Shown: positions 1-11,870, counted from the stretch's first letter. The stretch: DNA of 64,000 nt from Tetradesmus obliquus (GCA_030272155.1 CP126194.1:2533501-2597500); one strand, 5' to 3'. Numbers and translations: made by a program. Notes: generated by a model from the letters alone, not told the origin.

Positions 1-293
1 TGCTGTAGCATCTGCGGCAACAGACATGGCGTAGGTCCTCAGGAGTCCTGCTGAGTCAGCAGCGTGCTTCAGGTGCGTGATGCCGCTGATGCAGTAGCTA
101 TCTCACGAAAGTTGGTGTGATTCTGCTGGCGGGGGCCGCCGACTGCTGCCATAAAACAACACAGCACTGCCAGTGTTTCAGTTGCTACGCAGAGGGCAAG
201 GCAACATCAGACCGAAGCAGGCGCAAGAGTTCCAAAACTCATCCAGCTGGTATGCGAGGATGTATGCACGCCAGCGCAGGCCCGTGCCCTTAC

Positions 294-1281
294 CTAAGCT
301 GCTGCAGTTGCCGTGCTGCCCTGGTGCATGCTGCCGCAGCGGCAGGGCTGCCAGCACCGGGCATTCCCACACCACGCCCTGCTCCGGCCTGCTGGCGGTA
401 CACAGCAGGCCCTCGTACCGCCAGCCTGCAGAAAGACACACAGGGCGTGGCAGCAGTCACAGCAATTGTTGGTGCTTGCAGCAGAAGTGCTACTGACAGT
501 GCCTGCATGCTGAGCTTCACCACATGCAGTGCAGAGCATGCATTGTGTGAACAGAACTGTCAAAAAACGTCAGATTTTTTGTGCTACACCATCGCAATGA
601 CGCTGCATGAGGCTGCTAGGCCAGTAGCCCAGTAGCGTCGTGCTTGAGTAATCGTACAGTGTACACAGTGGCATAAAGGCGGCCCTGCTCTGGCCTGCTG
701 GCGGTACACAGCAGGCCCTCGTACCGCCAGCCTGCAGGAAGACACACACAGGGCGTGGCAGCAGTCACAGCATTTGTCAGTGCTTGCAGCAGTAGGGGTA
801 CTGACAATGCCTGCATGATGGAGCTTCACCACAGGCAGAACACAGCCGGCCCTCGTACCGCCAGCCTGCAGCAGCACAACCGGAATGTGGCAGCAGTGGT
901 GGTGATATACTGTGGGTGCTGAACACTCATATTTAGTCGTGCTGCTGACGGTTTCTGCTTGCTGCTGCTTCACCACAGGCATTCGGTTGCACTGCATGCA
1001 TTGTGAGCAACAAGTAAGCAAGCACCAGCACCGCAACCGGCAGCCGCACTCGAGACGCACCTGACAGCAGCTGCTGTGAGGAGTACACCAGCGCAGTGCC
1101 CCTGGCGGCTCGCCTGGGATCACCAGCCACTGGTGGATCAGCAGTGGCACCTGCTGCTGCCACTGCTGCATCTGTAGCGGCAGCGGCAGCAGCCGCTGCT
1201 GGTGCTGCTGCTGCATGTGCGCCTGCTGCTGGTGCAGAGCTACATTCAGCAGCAGCCACACCAGTGCTTCGGCCACAAACA

Positions 1282-1346
<65 letters not shown>

Positions 1347-2751
1347 GTCGCCTGCGCAGGGCAGGCCAGTGCCTGGCTGGCGTATGCCTGCGCCTACCAT
1401 GACCCTCCAGGTGCTGCCGTTGGAGGGGCTGGGACGTTCAAGGATGAAGGGGTCCCTGAGGGGGGCAGGACGGCAGGCAGGCAGGCAGGCAGGCCGGCGG
1501 GCGGGCCGGCGGGCAGGTGTTGTTCAACTCAAGCCAGCTGGTGCATGTAGCCTACAGCACAGCCTGGCTAACTGCTGCATCTATCCTCTCACACCCCAGG
1601 GAGCTATGGATTTGGCATACTGGAGAACATAAGACTTGAGCGGCAGGCACTACCCGTTGCACTGCCTGCCTGCATTGCACTGCTGCGCTGTGCTGCTGCG
1701 CTGCTGTGCTGCTCACCTGAAGCAGTTGAGGCACTGGCCTGGGGGAGGTGCAGGCAGCCAAGAGCTAGGCAGCTTGCGCCACTGCAGCAGGAAGGGGTCA
1801 CCTGCAGCCACAGCAGCGGCAGCAGCAGCAGCAGCAGCAGTGCCAGCTGTAGAGCAGCAGCTGTCAGGCATGGTGCCTTATTCATGGCTGATGTTGTGCA
1901 AGGAGAGGAACCAGCCAACAACTGGGCACATCCGCATCTGCGTTGCCCTGAAGACTGCCGAAATTGCAAGCATGAGGAAGCGCTGTGCACTATGCACTTG
2001 CAGCAGCGCCCGAAAATAGGCCGCTCTGGTGGCAATGCACCCACCTGCGTCGTCTGCCACTGCCGCGAGCTGGCGCTCAATGCACAGCTCACTCACAGCC
2101 AAGCTGCTCGGCCGCACTGCAGGGTCCCTATCAGGCCGCAGCACCACGCCAGTGTACAGCAGCACAGGCACACCACCTGTTATCATTGCATCACCACACG
2201 CCTGTGCTGCTGCAGCTGCTGGATCTGCTGTGCTGTGCTGTGCATTGCCCGCCCGTGAAGCGCCGCAGTCAAGCCCTGCTGCAGCGGCCTCCGCTGCAGG
2301 CAGTACCACAGCGCAGCCTGAGAAGCAGCCGTCGCAGTCAAAGCCCTGGGGATCAGGGTTGAGGGCTGGCGGGTGGTGTGTCCAATGCACCAGGTTGCTG
2401 CTGCTGGCGTGGCCCCAGCAGAGGCCCCAGGCCCAGGAGGCACTGCAGCTGAGGTGCTGGTAGAAGCTGCACACATGCACAGAGAAGGAGGTTATGACGT
2501 AAAGATGTACCAAAGGGTTCAAGTATGGCGCAGGGTGCTGCTCCAAGGCGGCGTGTGCTGTTCTAGGGTCACAGGTCTGCAATGCGCATGGGGAGTGGTT
2601 GGAAGCGCAATGTGCATGCATGTTGGTGATGTTCTGTAGAGTGCACAAGCATTGCAGGGTTGACCGGTGCTCACAGATGGTATCTGCCGTTGTAGAACAG
2701 AGGTCCATTGGGGTCGTTCACCTGCACATAGAGGTAACACAGCAAGGTGGA

Positions 2752-2795
<44 letters not shown>

Positions 2796-2987
2796 ACAGC
2801 AACAGTGGACAAACAGAGTGGCACCATACTGCACAACTGCGAGGACAGCGTTAAAGCTGCTACTCACCCAACCTTGAGGTGGCGCCACATGAAAGATCGG
2901 TGCTTCGATAGGATTTTCCATGGCTGGTGGAGCACACCAAGCAGGGTGCTGCTTGCCAATTGAGACTTGAGGCGCAGCCACCCACTT
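294..2987 (-). CDS. GH32 beta-fructofuranosidase (invertase-like), 3' part beyond the left edge
   Basis: Glycoside hydrolase family 32; such enzymes hydrolyse sucrose or fructans through a five-bladed propeller. Exons, 5' to 3' on the minus strand: 2987-2868, 2721-2675, 2466-2045, 1801-1717, 1455-1061, 425-294, with matching phases at every junction. All three catalytic acid motifs are visible: WVNDPNG (nucleophile Asp; the usual Met is Val) across the first junction, FRDPF across the 1717/1455 junction, and WECP (acid/base Glu) in the last exon. Family landmarks WGH-like, [13 protein letters not shown] and LYTGV also occur in order. The 1455-1061 exon carries a large alanine-rich insertion of about 90 residues. 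The downstream beta-sandwich half lies outside the window. The 5' end is uncertain: an in-frame ATG sits at 2921, but the exon has a good acceptor at 2987, so an upstream signal-peptide exon is possible. Confidence 0.85.
375..985. repeat. Three tandem copies of an exon-start plus intron segment of the GH32 gene
   Basis: The segment holding the 5' edge of the last visible GH32 exon and its upstream intron (about 375-533) recurs at about 681-838 and, more diverged, at about 841-985. Exon-edge boundaries lie at 425, 731 and 865, spaced 306 and 134 bp apart. Each copy keeps a CAG acceptor on the minus strand followed by the codons for GWRYEG or a close variant. Only the 425 copy continues into the WECP catalytic sequence, so the other two are read as decoy exon fragments in the intron. 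Confidence 0.85.
1283..1345. repeat. (CTG)21 run, coding poly-Ala on the minus strand
   Basis: A perfect trinucleotide run of 21 units. On the minus strand it lies in frame in the GH32 exon and is read as GCA, giving an uninterrupted alanine tract inside the catalytic domain. Confidence 0.9.
1472..1516. repeat. GGCA/GGCG-type microsatellite in a GH32 intron
   Basis: Short tandem GGCA units pass into GGCGGGCC-like units, all inside the 1456-1716 intron. No function is visible. Confidence 0.8.
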
Positions 2988-3704
2988 CTGCAACCAGCTC
3001 TAGTCTTTGGAATATAGCAAAAAAGACCAACTACTCCACCCACTATCCGTGTTGTGTAAACTTCTGACGAGCCAGCTGCCTTCTTCACAGTGTTGGCGCG
3101 CCAAACCCCGGATCAATCCGTGGCCCTGCTCAGTGAAGCTCAGCGGCACATAAAACCCTTGAACACAGCAACAGACGTAGGTTGAATACAACTTGACGCC
3201 GCGGCACTGACTTGTAGGGCATGACAGGAGCAAAACATCCAGTCTTTGCCAACTTCGCCCACTTTCAAGCGCATCCAAAGGAAAGAGAGGCCCAAGCCAA
3301 TGCCAACGCACATTAAATGCAAACATTGGGCGACAGCAAACGGGACCTAGCTCTTAGCCGGGCCCAGCATTGCTGTTGCACGTTCAACTTAACTAGGGCT
3401 GTCATGACAACCTGCGTCAACATCAGCTTAACTGAGCTGATGGGCCTGCCACCCCACCAGCAATGCCTGTCGGTGACCCAGCAGCCATAATAACTGCACA
3501 CTATACCACGCCACAGCTGGACGCGTAGGAACGAAACTCCCTTTGTCGGAATCTCGAGCAAGGGCAGAACAATCAGCTGAAACAAACAAAGTTTGAGTCT
3601 GCTCAAGTATCTTTGAACTGAAACTGGCTACGCTTGCAACAGCAGCAGCAGTGGGAGCAGCAGCAGTAGCAGCAGCAGCAGCAGCCGTCTGCTGCTAAGG
3701 CAGC
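2988..3704. promoter_or_regulatory. Divergent promoter interval between GH32 and RRP45
   Basis: About 700 bp separates the first recognised GH32 exon (minus) from the RRP45 ATG (plus). No unambiguous TATA box was found. A short minus-strand frame starting with ATG at about 3313, with a hydrophobic N-terminus, could supply an upstream GH32 exon, but splice support is weak. A short CAG run precedes the RRP45 start. Confidence 0.4.
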
Positions 3705-6700
3705 ATGCAGCGTGATGCAGATGAGTTCATAAGCAACAACGAACGAGACTTCATAATCAAGGTCGGCAGGCTGCTATCTTCGACCCCTAGCAGCCAGCTG
3801 TGGGCAGCGCTGCCAACACATGTTTTGGGGCTGCTCCATACTTGACGCTGCACTATTTCCTGCCTTCAGGCGATCAAAGAAGAGATTAGAATAGATGGAA
3901 GGTCTCCATATGAATGCAGAAAGATCAAAGTGCAGGTAGGAACGCGTTTGAGGGTCTGCCTGCCGTCAAGCATCCCAAGGGTAACCAGCAACTTGCTGCT
4001 GGCACAACTTTACTGCCTTGTGCTGTCCTAGTCAGCAGCAGCACGCCGTGCAGCTCCTTGTCTCCAGCACATATAGCGCATAAACCCATGTTGCTGCACA
4101 TCTGCAACAACTAAACACCAACTGTGTGTCATTTCAATTGTCATGCCTGTGCAGTTTGCGCTGGATGACCGCTCAGCCACGGTGCAGCTGGGAGGCACCA
4201 CTGCCATGGCGGCAATCACAGCAGAGCTGGCAGCACCCTACCAGGGCAGCCAGCGGGAGGGCTCAGTGAGGTGGGGAACCATTGCAGCAACACAGTGGCA
4301 AAGGCAGCAGCAGCAGCAGCATTGAACATGCGGCGGCGGGCGTGCCGCGTCTGCATCGCAGCTACGCAGCTGGTGCTGCAGCTGCCATGCAAGCTGAAGC
4401 ACAGCATCTGCATTCGTTTTTGTCGGTGTCTGCGCAGCATCTTTGCAGCTGCATGCTTCTCATGTGTGCGTGGGCAACCTCCACTGGCTGTAGCAGGCGC
4501 TGCAGCTACAACAGCAACTGGCGCTAATGCCGGCAGTCACATTCCGCTGGGGCCAACAGCACCTGGCAAGATGGCAGCAGCAGCGTCTAGCAGCTGTCAC
4601 TGCAATGTGTGCCTCTCTTGCAGCTGTGCCATCCATGGACTGTCATCTGCATGGCTGCTGCTCGCCCTCTTCGTACATGAATGTCTGAAAACACCCAGGT
4701 TGAACGCGGAGCTGCCGCATATGGCGGTCCGCCTCCTTTGCCGCTGCAACTGCTGCAAATCGCACTTACTGCCTCCGCATGGCTGCTGCTCATCCTCCTT
4801 TTTCAACGCACGCAGGTTCAACGTGGAGCTGTCGCCCATGGCTTCTGCATCCTTTGCTGCGGGCAAGCCCGGGGAGGGTGCGGTGGAGCTGGCGCGCCTG
4901 GTGGAGCGCTGCATGCGCGGCAGCGGGGCACTGGACCTGGAGGCACTGTGCGTGCTGCCGGGGCGCAAGGTGCGGCGGTGCCCGAGGCCTGAGGCCAATA
5001 GATGCTAGTGCCTGCATGGGCGTGGTGTGGGTGCTCAGGCTGCATCCGGGCAGCGGGGCACTGGACCTGGAGGCGCTGTGCGTGCTGCCGGGCAGGAAGG
5101 TGAGGGGAAAGAGTGACCAGCAGGCAGCGCCGCCAGCAGGCGAGTAGGCTGCACTGGCCATGGCAGCAGCAATGGGTTGTATGGGTACTAGAGCTGCATG
5201 CGTGGGCCCTGGACCTGGAGGCGCTGTGCTTGCTGCCGGGGCGCAAGGTGCGCAAGTAAATCGTTTATATCACCAAAAACGTAAATTCGAACTTGTATCA
5301 GACCGGACCTGGAGGCGCTGTGCGTGCTGCCCGGCAGGCTGAGGCGTGGCCCAGCTCGCAGTGACCGGCTGGCGGGGGCGGCAGCCAGCCTGTGCCTACT
5401 CTGGCCGGGGCAGCAGCAGGGGTTTGGTATGGGTGATGGAGCTGCATGCGCAGCGGCCCTGGACCTGGAGGCACTGTGCATGCTGCCGGGGCGCAAGGTG
5501 CGGCGCTAGCGCAACATGAGGCACATGCTGACGTTCAAACTAGCAGGTTCAAACATACATCGCAGTAAACTGTAGGGGGCTGGACCTGGAGGCGCTGTGC
5601 GTACTTCGCATTTAACACACGAGCTGCGTGTTAAAATGACACAACTTGTGTGCTGCTTGGCAATGCTGCTGCTGCTGCTGCTGCTGCTGCAGGTGTGGTC
5701 GCTGCGTGTGGACGTGCACGTGCTGGACTCCTGCGGCAACCTGGTTGATGCCTGCTGCCTGGCTGCGCTGGCAGCCCTGCTGGGCTTCAGGAAGCCACAA
5801 GCAGAGGTGGACCAGTCAGCAGGCGAAGGGGAGGCGCAGGTCATCGTGCACCCTCCAGAGGTGGGTGTGGTGGTGTGGGTGTGCGTTTTGTCACTGGCAG
5901 GCTGCAGCTGTTGCTGGTGGTGGTGTATCAGCTGGTGGTGTAGTGTACCCAGAAGGTGTGTTATGCACACTTGCTTGTTTACTGGCACATCAGGTTGAGG
6001 CTACAGAGCTGAGATGCCTCCAACATGGGTTGCAAGTTGCCTGCTTGCTCTGCTGTGCTCTGCTGTGCTGCTGCTGGTGTGCTGCAGGTGCGGGAGCCGC
6101 AGCCGCTGTTGTCCACCTGGTGTGGTTGCTGTGTGCCCGGTGTTATTGATGCGTCTGCCCTGCTGTTCTGCTGATGTGCCGCAGGTGCGGGAGCCGCAGC
6201 CGCTGACAATGCATCACCTGCCGCTGCCACACACCTTTGCCATCTTCGAGGTATGTACATGGTGCAGCCTGCAGTACTGCCTACGTCTGCACAATGTGTG
6301 CACGTGCAAGTTCTTGCCTCTGGCTTTATACATCGCGTCACCAGCAGGTGCAGCATCCGCACCGTCTCTGCTCAGTGATGCTGGCTACACACTACGCATG
6401 CTGCAATGCATGCTGCAATAGCTCTGAAAGCACACCGCAACCACCACACACCCCCCTGCATCTGCACCTGCTGCTACTGCTGCTGCTGCCCCAGGCTGGC
6501 GCCATCCTGGCTGCCGACCCCTGCCTGCGCGAGGAGGCAGCAGCCAGCGGCGCCGCCACGCTGTTCATGAACCCGCACGGCGAGGTGTGCGGCTGGCAGA
6601 TGGCTGAGGGCGTGGGCCTGGACACTTCGCAGATGATGCGGTGAGCAGCAGCAGCAGCAGCAGCAGCAGCTGCAGCAGCAGGGCTGAAGTAGCGGGCGCT

Positions 6701-7814
6701 GCATTACTATTGTTTGCTGGGCTTACATGACATTTGGGTACTTGTTGAGTGAGGGTATGTGTCGCTGCTGCGCTGTAGTCAGCGGTTGCGGCGAGAGCTG
6801 GGGGAAGGAGGCACGTGTGCACAAGGTGCTGCGTCTGTGTAGAGCTCAGTACTGCAGTAAAGCTCAGTACTGCAGTTGCTGAGACGCTTTTCTGCCATGA
6901 TACATGCCTGTAAGTGCTCACTGCAAGGTACAATGCAAAGCGTGTTCTTCTACTGCTTCCATGCTCCGTTCAATCACTCATGCATGCGTGCAGACCAACT
7001 GCTTTTGCACTTGTTTGTGCTCAGGTGTGTGCGGCTGGCAGCAGCTCGCTCCCCGGAGCTCGCAGCCACACTACAGGAAGCGCTGCAGAAGCACGAGCTT
7101 GCGCGTGTACAGGCCCGCGTGCGCAGACACACCGGCTCAGCAGCAGCAGCTGCAGCAGCAGCAGGCCCCGGCACGTTGCCTGGTAAGAGTGGGGATGCTG
7201 CTGGTGGCGGCGGCGCCAGCAGGGCAGCGGCGGCAGCAGCAGCAGCAGCGGCAGCGGCGGCTGGCGGCGTGGGTGGTGATGACCCTCGCAACATCACTGT
7301 GCTGGCTGATGCTGAGGAGGCTGATGAGAAGCTGCAAGGGCTGCTGGCAGGTAAGCAGGAGCACGATGCTACTATGCTACTACTGACGAAGCGTGGTCTT
7401 GTGGCTTCATATGCATGCTGGTTTCCTTGTGGCTGAAGTTGAGGTGCACAGCGGATGCACCATTGCGCAGGCGCCACATTCAGTGACCCCTTGGTGCTTG
7501 CAAGCTATTTAGTTTCATGCTGTGTGCGTGCATTCATGCTGTTCTGAGTTCAGCGGCGCTGCCGGTGTCACACAAAGCATGGGAGCCCTGGCGCGGGCCA
7601 CGCATCCAGCAACTTTGGCCTGATGGCTGTGCTGCCTCAGTGTTATGTGCGCCTATTGCTGCTTACGCATGTGCCTGTTTGGCGGCTGCAGAGATCCGTG
7701 AGGCTGTGCAGCGGCAGCAGCTCAAGGATGAGGCGCTGGAAGAGGCGGCGGCAGCAGCAGCAGCAACCGCCAAGAAGCAGACAGCAGCAGCAGCAGGAGC
7801 AGAAACTGAGCAGG

Positions 7815-7847
<33 letters not shown>

Positions 7848-8387
7848 CGCAGGGCTTTATGCGGCCGCCGCCACTTGGCAAGCCAACAGCAGGTGGGGGG
7901 CTGCTGGTGGCTGCCTGCGCACACGAGCACCTTGTCCAAACCATGCCCCTTGCATTGCTGCCAGGCTTTGACCTGCGACTGTTTGAAGCAGTGGTTGTCT
8001 GAGTCGCTTGTTGACTGCTCGATTCCGTTGCAATGCATGCGGGACAGGTGCTGCTGCGGCTGCGCAGCGGCTGCTATCACACTGCTGCCATGCATCTGAC
8101 GCACCTGCCCTGCCCTGCTAAATGCTACAGGTGTTGCACGGCTGGTTGGCACAGGCGGCGCCAAGCGAGCAGCAGCAGAGGTAGACAGCAGCCTGGATGC
8201 ATTCTTGGGCAAGGGCAGCAGCAGCAGCGGCAGCAAGCCTGCAGGGCCATTTGGCGGGGCAGCAGCAAAGTACCACAGCCTGGATGCGATTGAGCAGATG
8301 CTGTTCCAGGCTGCGCCGGATGACCTGGCGGCGGCTGTGAAGCCGAAGAAGAAGCACAAGAAGAAGGCCAAGCAGCAGGGGTTGTGA
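3705..8387 (+). CDS. RRP45: Exosome complex subunit RRP45 (EXOSC9-like, RNase PH fold)
   Basis: Subunit of the six-membered RNase PH-type ring of the RNA exosome, which processes and degrades RNA in nucleus and cytoplasm. Ten exons: 3705-3761, 3870-3935, 4155-4270, 4816-4969, 5693-5860, 6185-6250, 6495-6640, 7025-7350, 7692-7892, 8131-8387. Phases agree and give about 518 residues, longer than the human protein (about 440) because of Ala, Gln and Ser tracts near the C-terminus. Family landmarks in order: NNERDFI and IRIDGRSPYE at the N-terminus, FNVELSPMA, LDLEALCVLPGRKVW, LRVDVHVLD, HPPEVREP, HHLP and ILAADP. The tail KPKKKHKKKAKQQGL is a strong basic patch, probably for nuclear localisation or RNA contact. 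Introns 4 and 5 hold partial exon copies. A TGTAA motif follows the stop at 8651. Confidence 0.93.
4699..4741 (+). repeat. Decoy copy of the RRP45 exon 4 start
   Basis: After a CAG at 4698 the sequence matches the first 40 or so bases of exon 4 (4816 onward) with substitutions. It reads R-LNAELPHMA where the exon reads R-FNVELSPMA. The acceptor is intact, but the frame is not followed by the rest of the exon. Confidence 0.75.
5047..5602 (+). repeat. Five decoy copies of the RRP45 exon 4 end
   Basis: The last 40-50 bases of exon 4 (coding LDLEALCVLPGRK, ending AAG|GTG at 4969) recur at about 5047-5099, 5205-5247, 5304-5339, 5451-5497 and 5576-5602. Copies 1, 2 and 4 keep the AAG|GT donor, copy 3 has lost it, and copy 5 is truncated. 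All lie in the 4970-5692 intron on the sense strand. Copies differ by several substitutions, so they are not an assembly artefact of one identical read. Confidence 0.88.
6088..6107 (+). repeat. Decoy copy of the RRP45 exon 6 start
   Basis: After GCTGCAG, 20 bases are identical to the start of exon 6 at 6185 (coding VREPQPL). The acceptor is intact; the sequence then diverges. Confidence 0.8.
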
Positions 8388-9375
8388 ATCATCGGACTGA
8401 TGTTTGGCGCATTGTTTTCAAGTCGATTGGATTCTGCGTCAGGGTCAGCTTCATATGGTCGTTCTGCGCAATGTGGTAACGTGGCCGGCGCTGTCATAAG
8501 CATTGCAGTTGGCGCTGGCGGTGACTACTGGCTGGCTGTTGTGGCCTGCTGATCAGCCGCTGTTGTCGGTTTCTGAACATCTAGATGTTGAGCAGCGTGC
8601 CTGATCAGGCTGCTCAGAGCTGAGCTCTAGAGCTGATCAACTTCACTGATTGTAACAGAAATCATGGCCACCAGGTTGCTGTTGCTGGGTAAAACCAATC
8701 AACACTGTGCCAATGTCACCCCCTGTATCGCAAGCAACGCGATTCGTAACGCAGCTGCGAACTGACAATTGTAAACAAGCAAGTGGTTGTCAGCGACCCA
8801 ACTGCAGTCACAGGGGTTACAGATATGGCGATAGCTACATGCGCGGCTCCAACAATGCCCTTGTAACCATGGCTTGCTGTGGCAGATTTACAGGAAAGCC
8901 TAGAGCACAGTGCCGTGTACAGCCTGAACTACAGGCTCACAACATAGAGGTCGCCTCACAACACGGTGTTGTGATGGTGCGGATTTGGACACGGCTGCCA
9001 GCTGCTGGTGCTCCTCAATCGTGAACATAGTATGCTCAGAACAACAGCCCTCAACACTTTATGATTGTGCGCCCACAGCACAGCATGCTGTGCAATCTGC
9101 ATGCACTTACTGAACGCCAAACCCACGTACGTGTAACAAAGCATGGCTGCTGCTGGTGCGCCCCCTACCAGCGATAGTATACTAATGCCACTGCAATGGT
9201 GGTGATGACGCAAAGATGCAAACCACACTTGCCAGCAACTCTACTTGCGCATATGCTGCTCATTTATGACCGACCGTCTATATAGGGTTATGACTACCCT
9301 ATATATATTATGTATCTGTCTCCTTCTCATTTCAACGCATAAGCGGGCTTCTTATTTTCAACGTTAAAGTTCAAG
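8388..9375. other. Gene-poor interval downstream of RRP45
   Basis: Contains the probable RRP45 3' UTR with TGTAA at 8651-8655, and several short palindromes around CTGATCAG at 8549-8640. A minus-strand hydrophobic frame covers about 8956-9228 and includes a GTAAGT donor-like site, but no family is recognised. An AT-rich palindrome sits at 9279-9305. Confidence 0.4.
9279..9305. promoter_or_regulatory. Perfect 10 bp inverted repeat rich in TATA
   Basis: The arms TATATAGGGT and ACCCTATATA are separated by 7 bases. The right arm continues into TATATATTATG. It lies 70 bp upstream of an ATG at 9376 and could be a TATA element or a relic terminal repeat. Confidence 0.4.
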
Positions 9376-9675
9376 ATGCATTTTGAGCTAGAGACACCAG
9401 TGTTCACTATGGCCAAGCCTGATCCACAAACCATCCTCAAGTCGTCCACAGCGCCTGACTGGTGCATCCACAGCAGCATGCTGTGCATGACTGTTCAGTG
9501 GCTGCCGGCAGAAGCTGTAAATGATGCCGTGGATGAGTTTTCAATTGCATGCTATGGTTATACAAGGACAGCACACCTGTGCAGCGGCAACAGTTGTACT
9601 GCAGAAGCCCCCCAGATGTCAGGTGCAGGTGCAGGCCTGGCAGGACACATGCACGGTAGAGGCAGACTATGCTAG
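9376..9675 (+). CDS. Hypothetical small ORF, 99 aa, weak
   Basis: An ATG-initiated frame 70 bp after the only TATA-like block in this interval. The predicted product has no signal peptide, membrane segment or recognised domain. It could be a short gene, a first exon or chance. Support rests only on the start codon, the length and the upstream TATA-like sequence. Confidence 0.2.
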   Translation: MHFELETPVFTMAKPDPQTILKSSTAPDWCIHSSMLCMTVQWLPAEAVNDAVDEFSIACYGYTRTAHLCSGNSCTAEAPQMSGAGAGLAGHMHGRGRLC

Positions 9676-10849
9676 TTTTTGATCAATAATTTTCGTTTAG
9701 CCGTGGTTGTTGTACTACTGCAGTTCCCTTGCAACCCTGCAGGACTGGGGTGAAGCACTTAGTGATCCGATGGCATATCTTGCTGCCAGCACAAACTGGA
9801 TGGCCAAATTCAGAATACGTTTGAATCAAATGGTTTGATAGAAGGATGGCGTTTGGCAGCATTGGTCGCGCTCCTAACATGTGTTCAAACATCGTGGTTT
9901 GGAACTGACAGCCCACCCTGGTGCGGAGCACCCCATGGCTGATGCAAGCTCAAAAAGAATTAAAGCCGTGACTCCAACGGACCTGCTTATAACTGCGCCT
10001 GAGTAATGCCTGCATAAACAGCATCGTGAGGGCGTACCTGCCGGGCTGCTTTCACAAGCGATCGATGACGACATCTTCAAGCAAACTTTTACGTCACAAC
10101 GCTTGCTTTTAAACACAACAGGCGCAATGCAATGGACCACCCCAGGATCAGCCAGATCAACAGTGCTGCTGCCAACAGCAACCATGGCTGTTGTGGTTGA
10201 TCCTGGGCCGATCACTGTCGTGCGCCTGCTTCGTTCGTTACTAAATCCACATACGCAACTGTGCTAGCAGAGCTACTGCAGCGTTGACCATACTAGTGCC
10301 AGCTGATGCAGCAGGAGTTGCACAGCAGCAGCAGCAGCAGGAGCAGCAGCAGGCATGCACAACATACACGCACGCCAAGGCACACATGTGCGGGCGGCAA
10401 ATCCTGGACGCTGGATCTGCAATTGCACCAAACTTAAAGCAGCAGACAGCAGGTGAGCAACCTGTGCAAGCCACTAGGCAGGTGGTGACATCAGCAGCTG
10501 ACCCGAGCACAGCAGCGGACTGCAGTCCCTATGCACGCATGTGCATCTTGTCCTGCAGGCAGGCAGCGGTCTTTTTGTGAGGGGCACTTACGTCGTAGGG
10601 CGAATGCTTATCTCGAGATAGCCCGTAACAGCTTTGTCACGGTAGCGCAAGTGAAGCAGTGCAATGTAGCATACTGAACATGCATCAGGTCACATGTCTG
10701 TTGTTGCGCATGCATGGCTTGGCGAATCGCATTTGTGCACATGCTAACACAGAACAGTCGACTTGTGCAAGACACAAGCGCATCTCTGTTCACCGTGTCT
10801 TGATCCTGGTAAGCGTTGTGCTGCCACGCTGCGCACAGGCCGCCACGGC

Positions 10850-11870
10850 TACATCCCTTGACTTGGATGCCAAGTTGCGACGCTGCGCCAAAAATGTCAA
10901 GCAACAACAGCACACTCATCGGCTGCAACAGCTTGATGCCAGGTGAGAGGATCTGCTGCCAGGTGTACAGCAGAAGCACAGGTGCAGCGACAGCTATGAC
11001 CCCAGAGGCAGTGCACAGCAATGACAACAGCTGGCAGTGGCTGCAGTAGCATGTGATGGCACTAGCGGCTGCAGGCCTGCATGCGTGCGGCACCATGGTA
11101 ACACTGGCAGCAGAAGCAGCAGCAGTACATGTGATGCATGTTGATGGCTTGGGTTGCACCACCGGGTGCCTGCAAGCCTCAAAGCATTAGCAGCTGCCGT
11201 TTGCACAGCACTCACCACACGTATTGGTTTGCTGCAGGTTCATCCAGTGCATCAAGCAGTATGCAGGCAAGCAGCCAGCAGTGCGACAGCTTACTCGCGC
11301 ACAACCACCTCACTGTCAACAGCAGTCTGGGACTTGTTGACAGGTACGTGCAAGGTCGAGCATGCAGGGCGCCATGCATGGTATTGCAGCGCAACACAGA
11401 TCACGTGCCTGCCTAGTGTCAGATCACCTCCGCAGCAGCAGCAGCGTCAGACTTGTGCCACATGTTGTGTGGGGTCGGGATATGCCAGTGCTCCTATACT
11501 GAGAAGCAGCAGCAGCAGCTGGCCACTCCTTCAAGAAGCAGCGCCGCACTTTGCATGTAAAAGGACGAAGTTATACGGTTCCTGCATGTGGTTTTGACAG
11601 CAGCAGCGCTGCTGTAGCAGTTGCACGTACAACACATACTTCTGAAACACTTTGCTGCCTTTGTTGTTGCTGCTGCTGCTACTGCGACTGCTGCTGTTGC
11701 AAGCTATGTGTTGCTGCAGCTAGCAGGCGTTGTGGAGCTTGCATTCCATCAAATGCACGGTTTAGCAGCAGCTTAAGGCCTGACACAGCAAGAAGAGATG
11801 CTGGAGTGGCAAGCAGCATGCTACTGAGCAGTGTCATGACACTCTGTCTGATCAGACAGAACACAATGGT
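10850..11870 (-). other. Possible multi-exon membrane-protein gene, unrecognised
   Basis: Three hydrophobic minus-strand segments lie in order: about 11865-11715 (LLSSMLLATPASLLAVSGLK), about 11330-11217 ending in a consensus donor TG|GTGAGT, and about 11047-10858 (SGVIAVAAPVLLLYTW). The junction between the last two keeps phase (TG|C). The codons look less repeat-driven than the surrounding frames. No family is recognised and start and stop are not established, so this is a hint of a gene rather than a model. Confidence 0.25.

Noticed and set aside
1096..1632. Plus-strand Ala-rich frame over the GH32 exon
   Set aside because: It is the antisense of the poly-Ala coding run; the minus strand carries the RDPF and GTALVY motifs.
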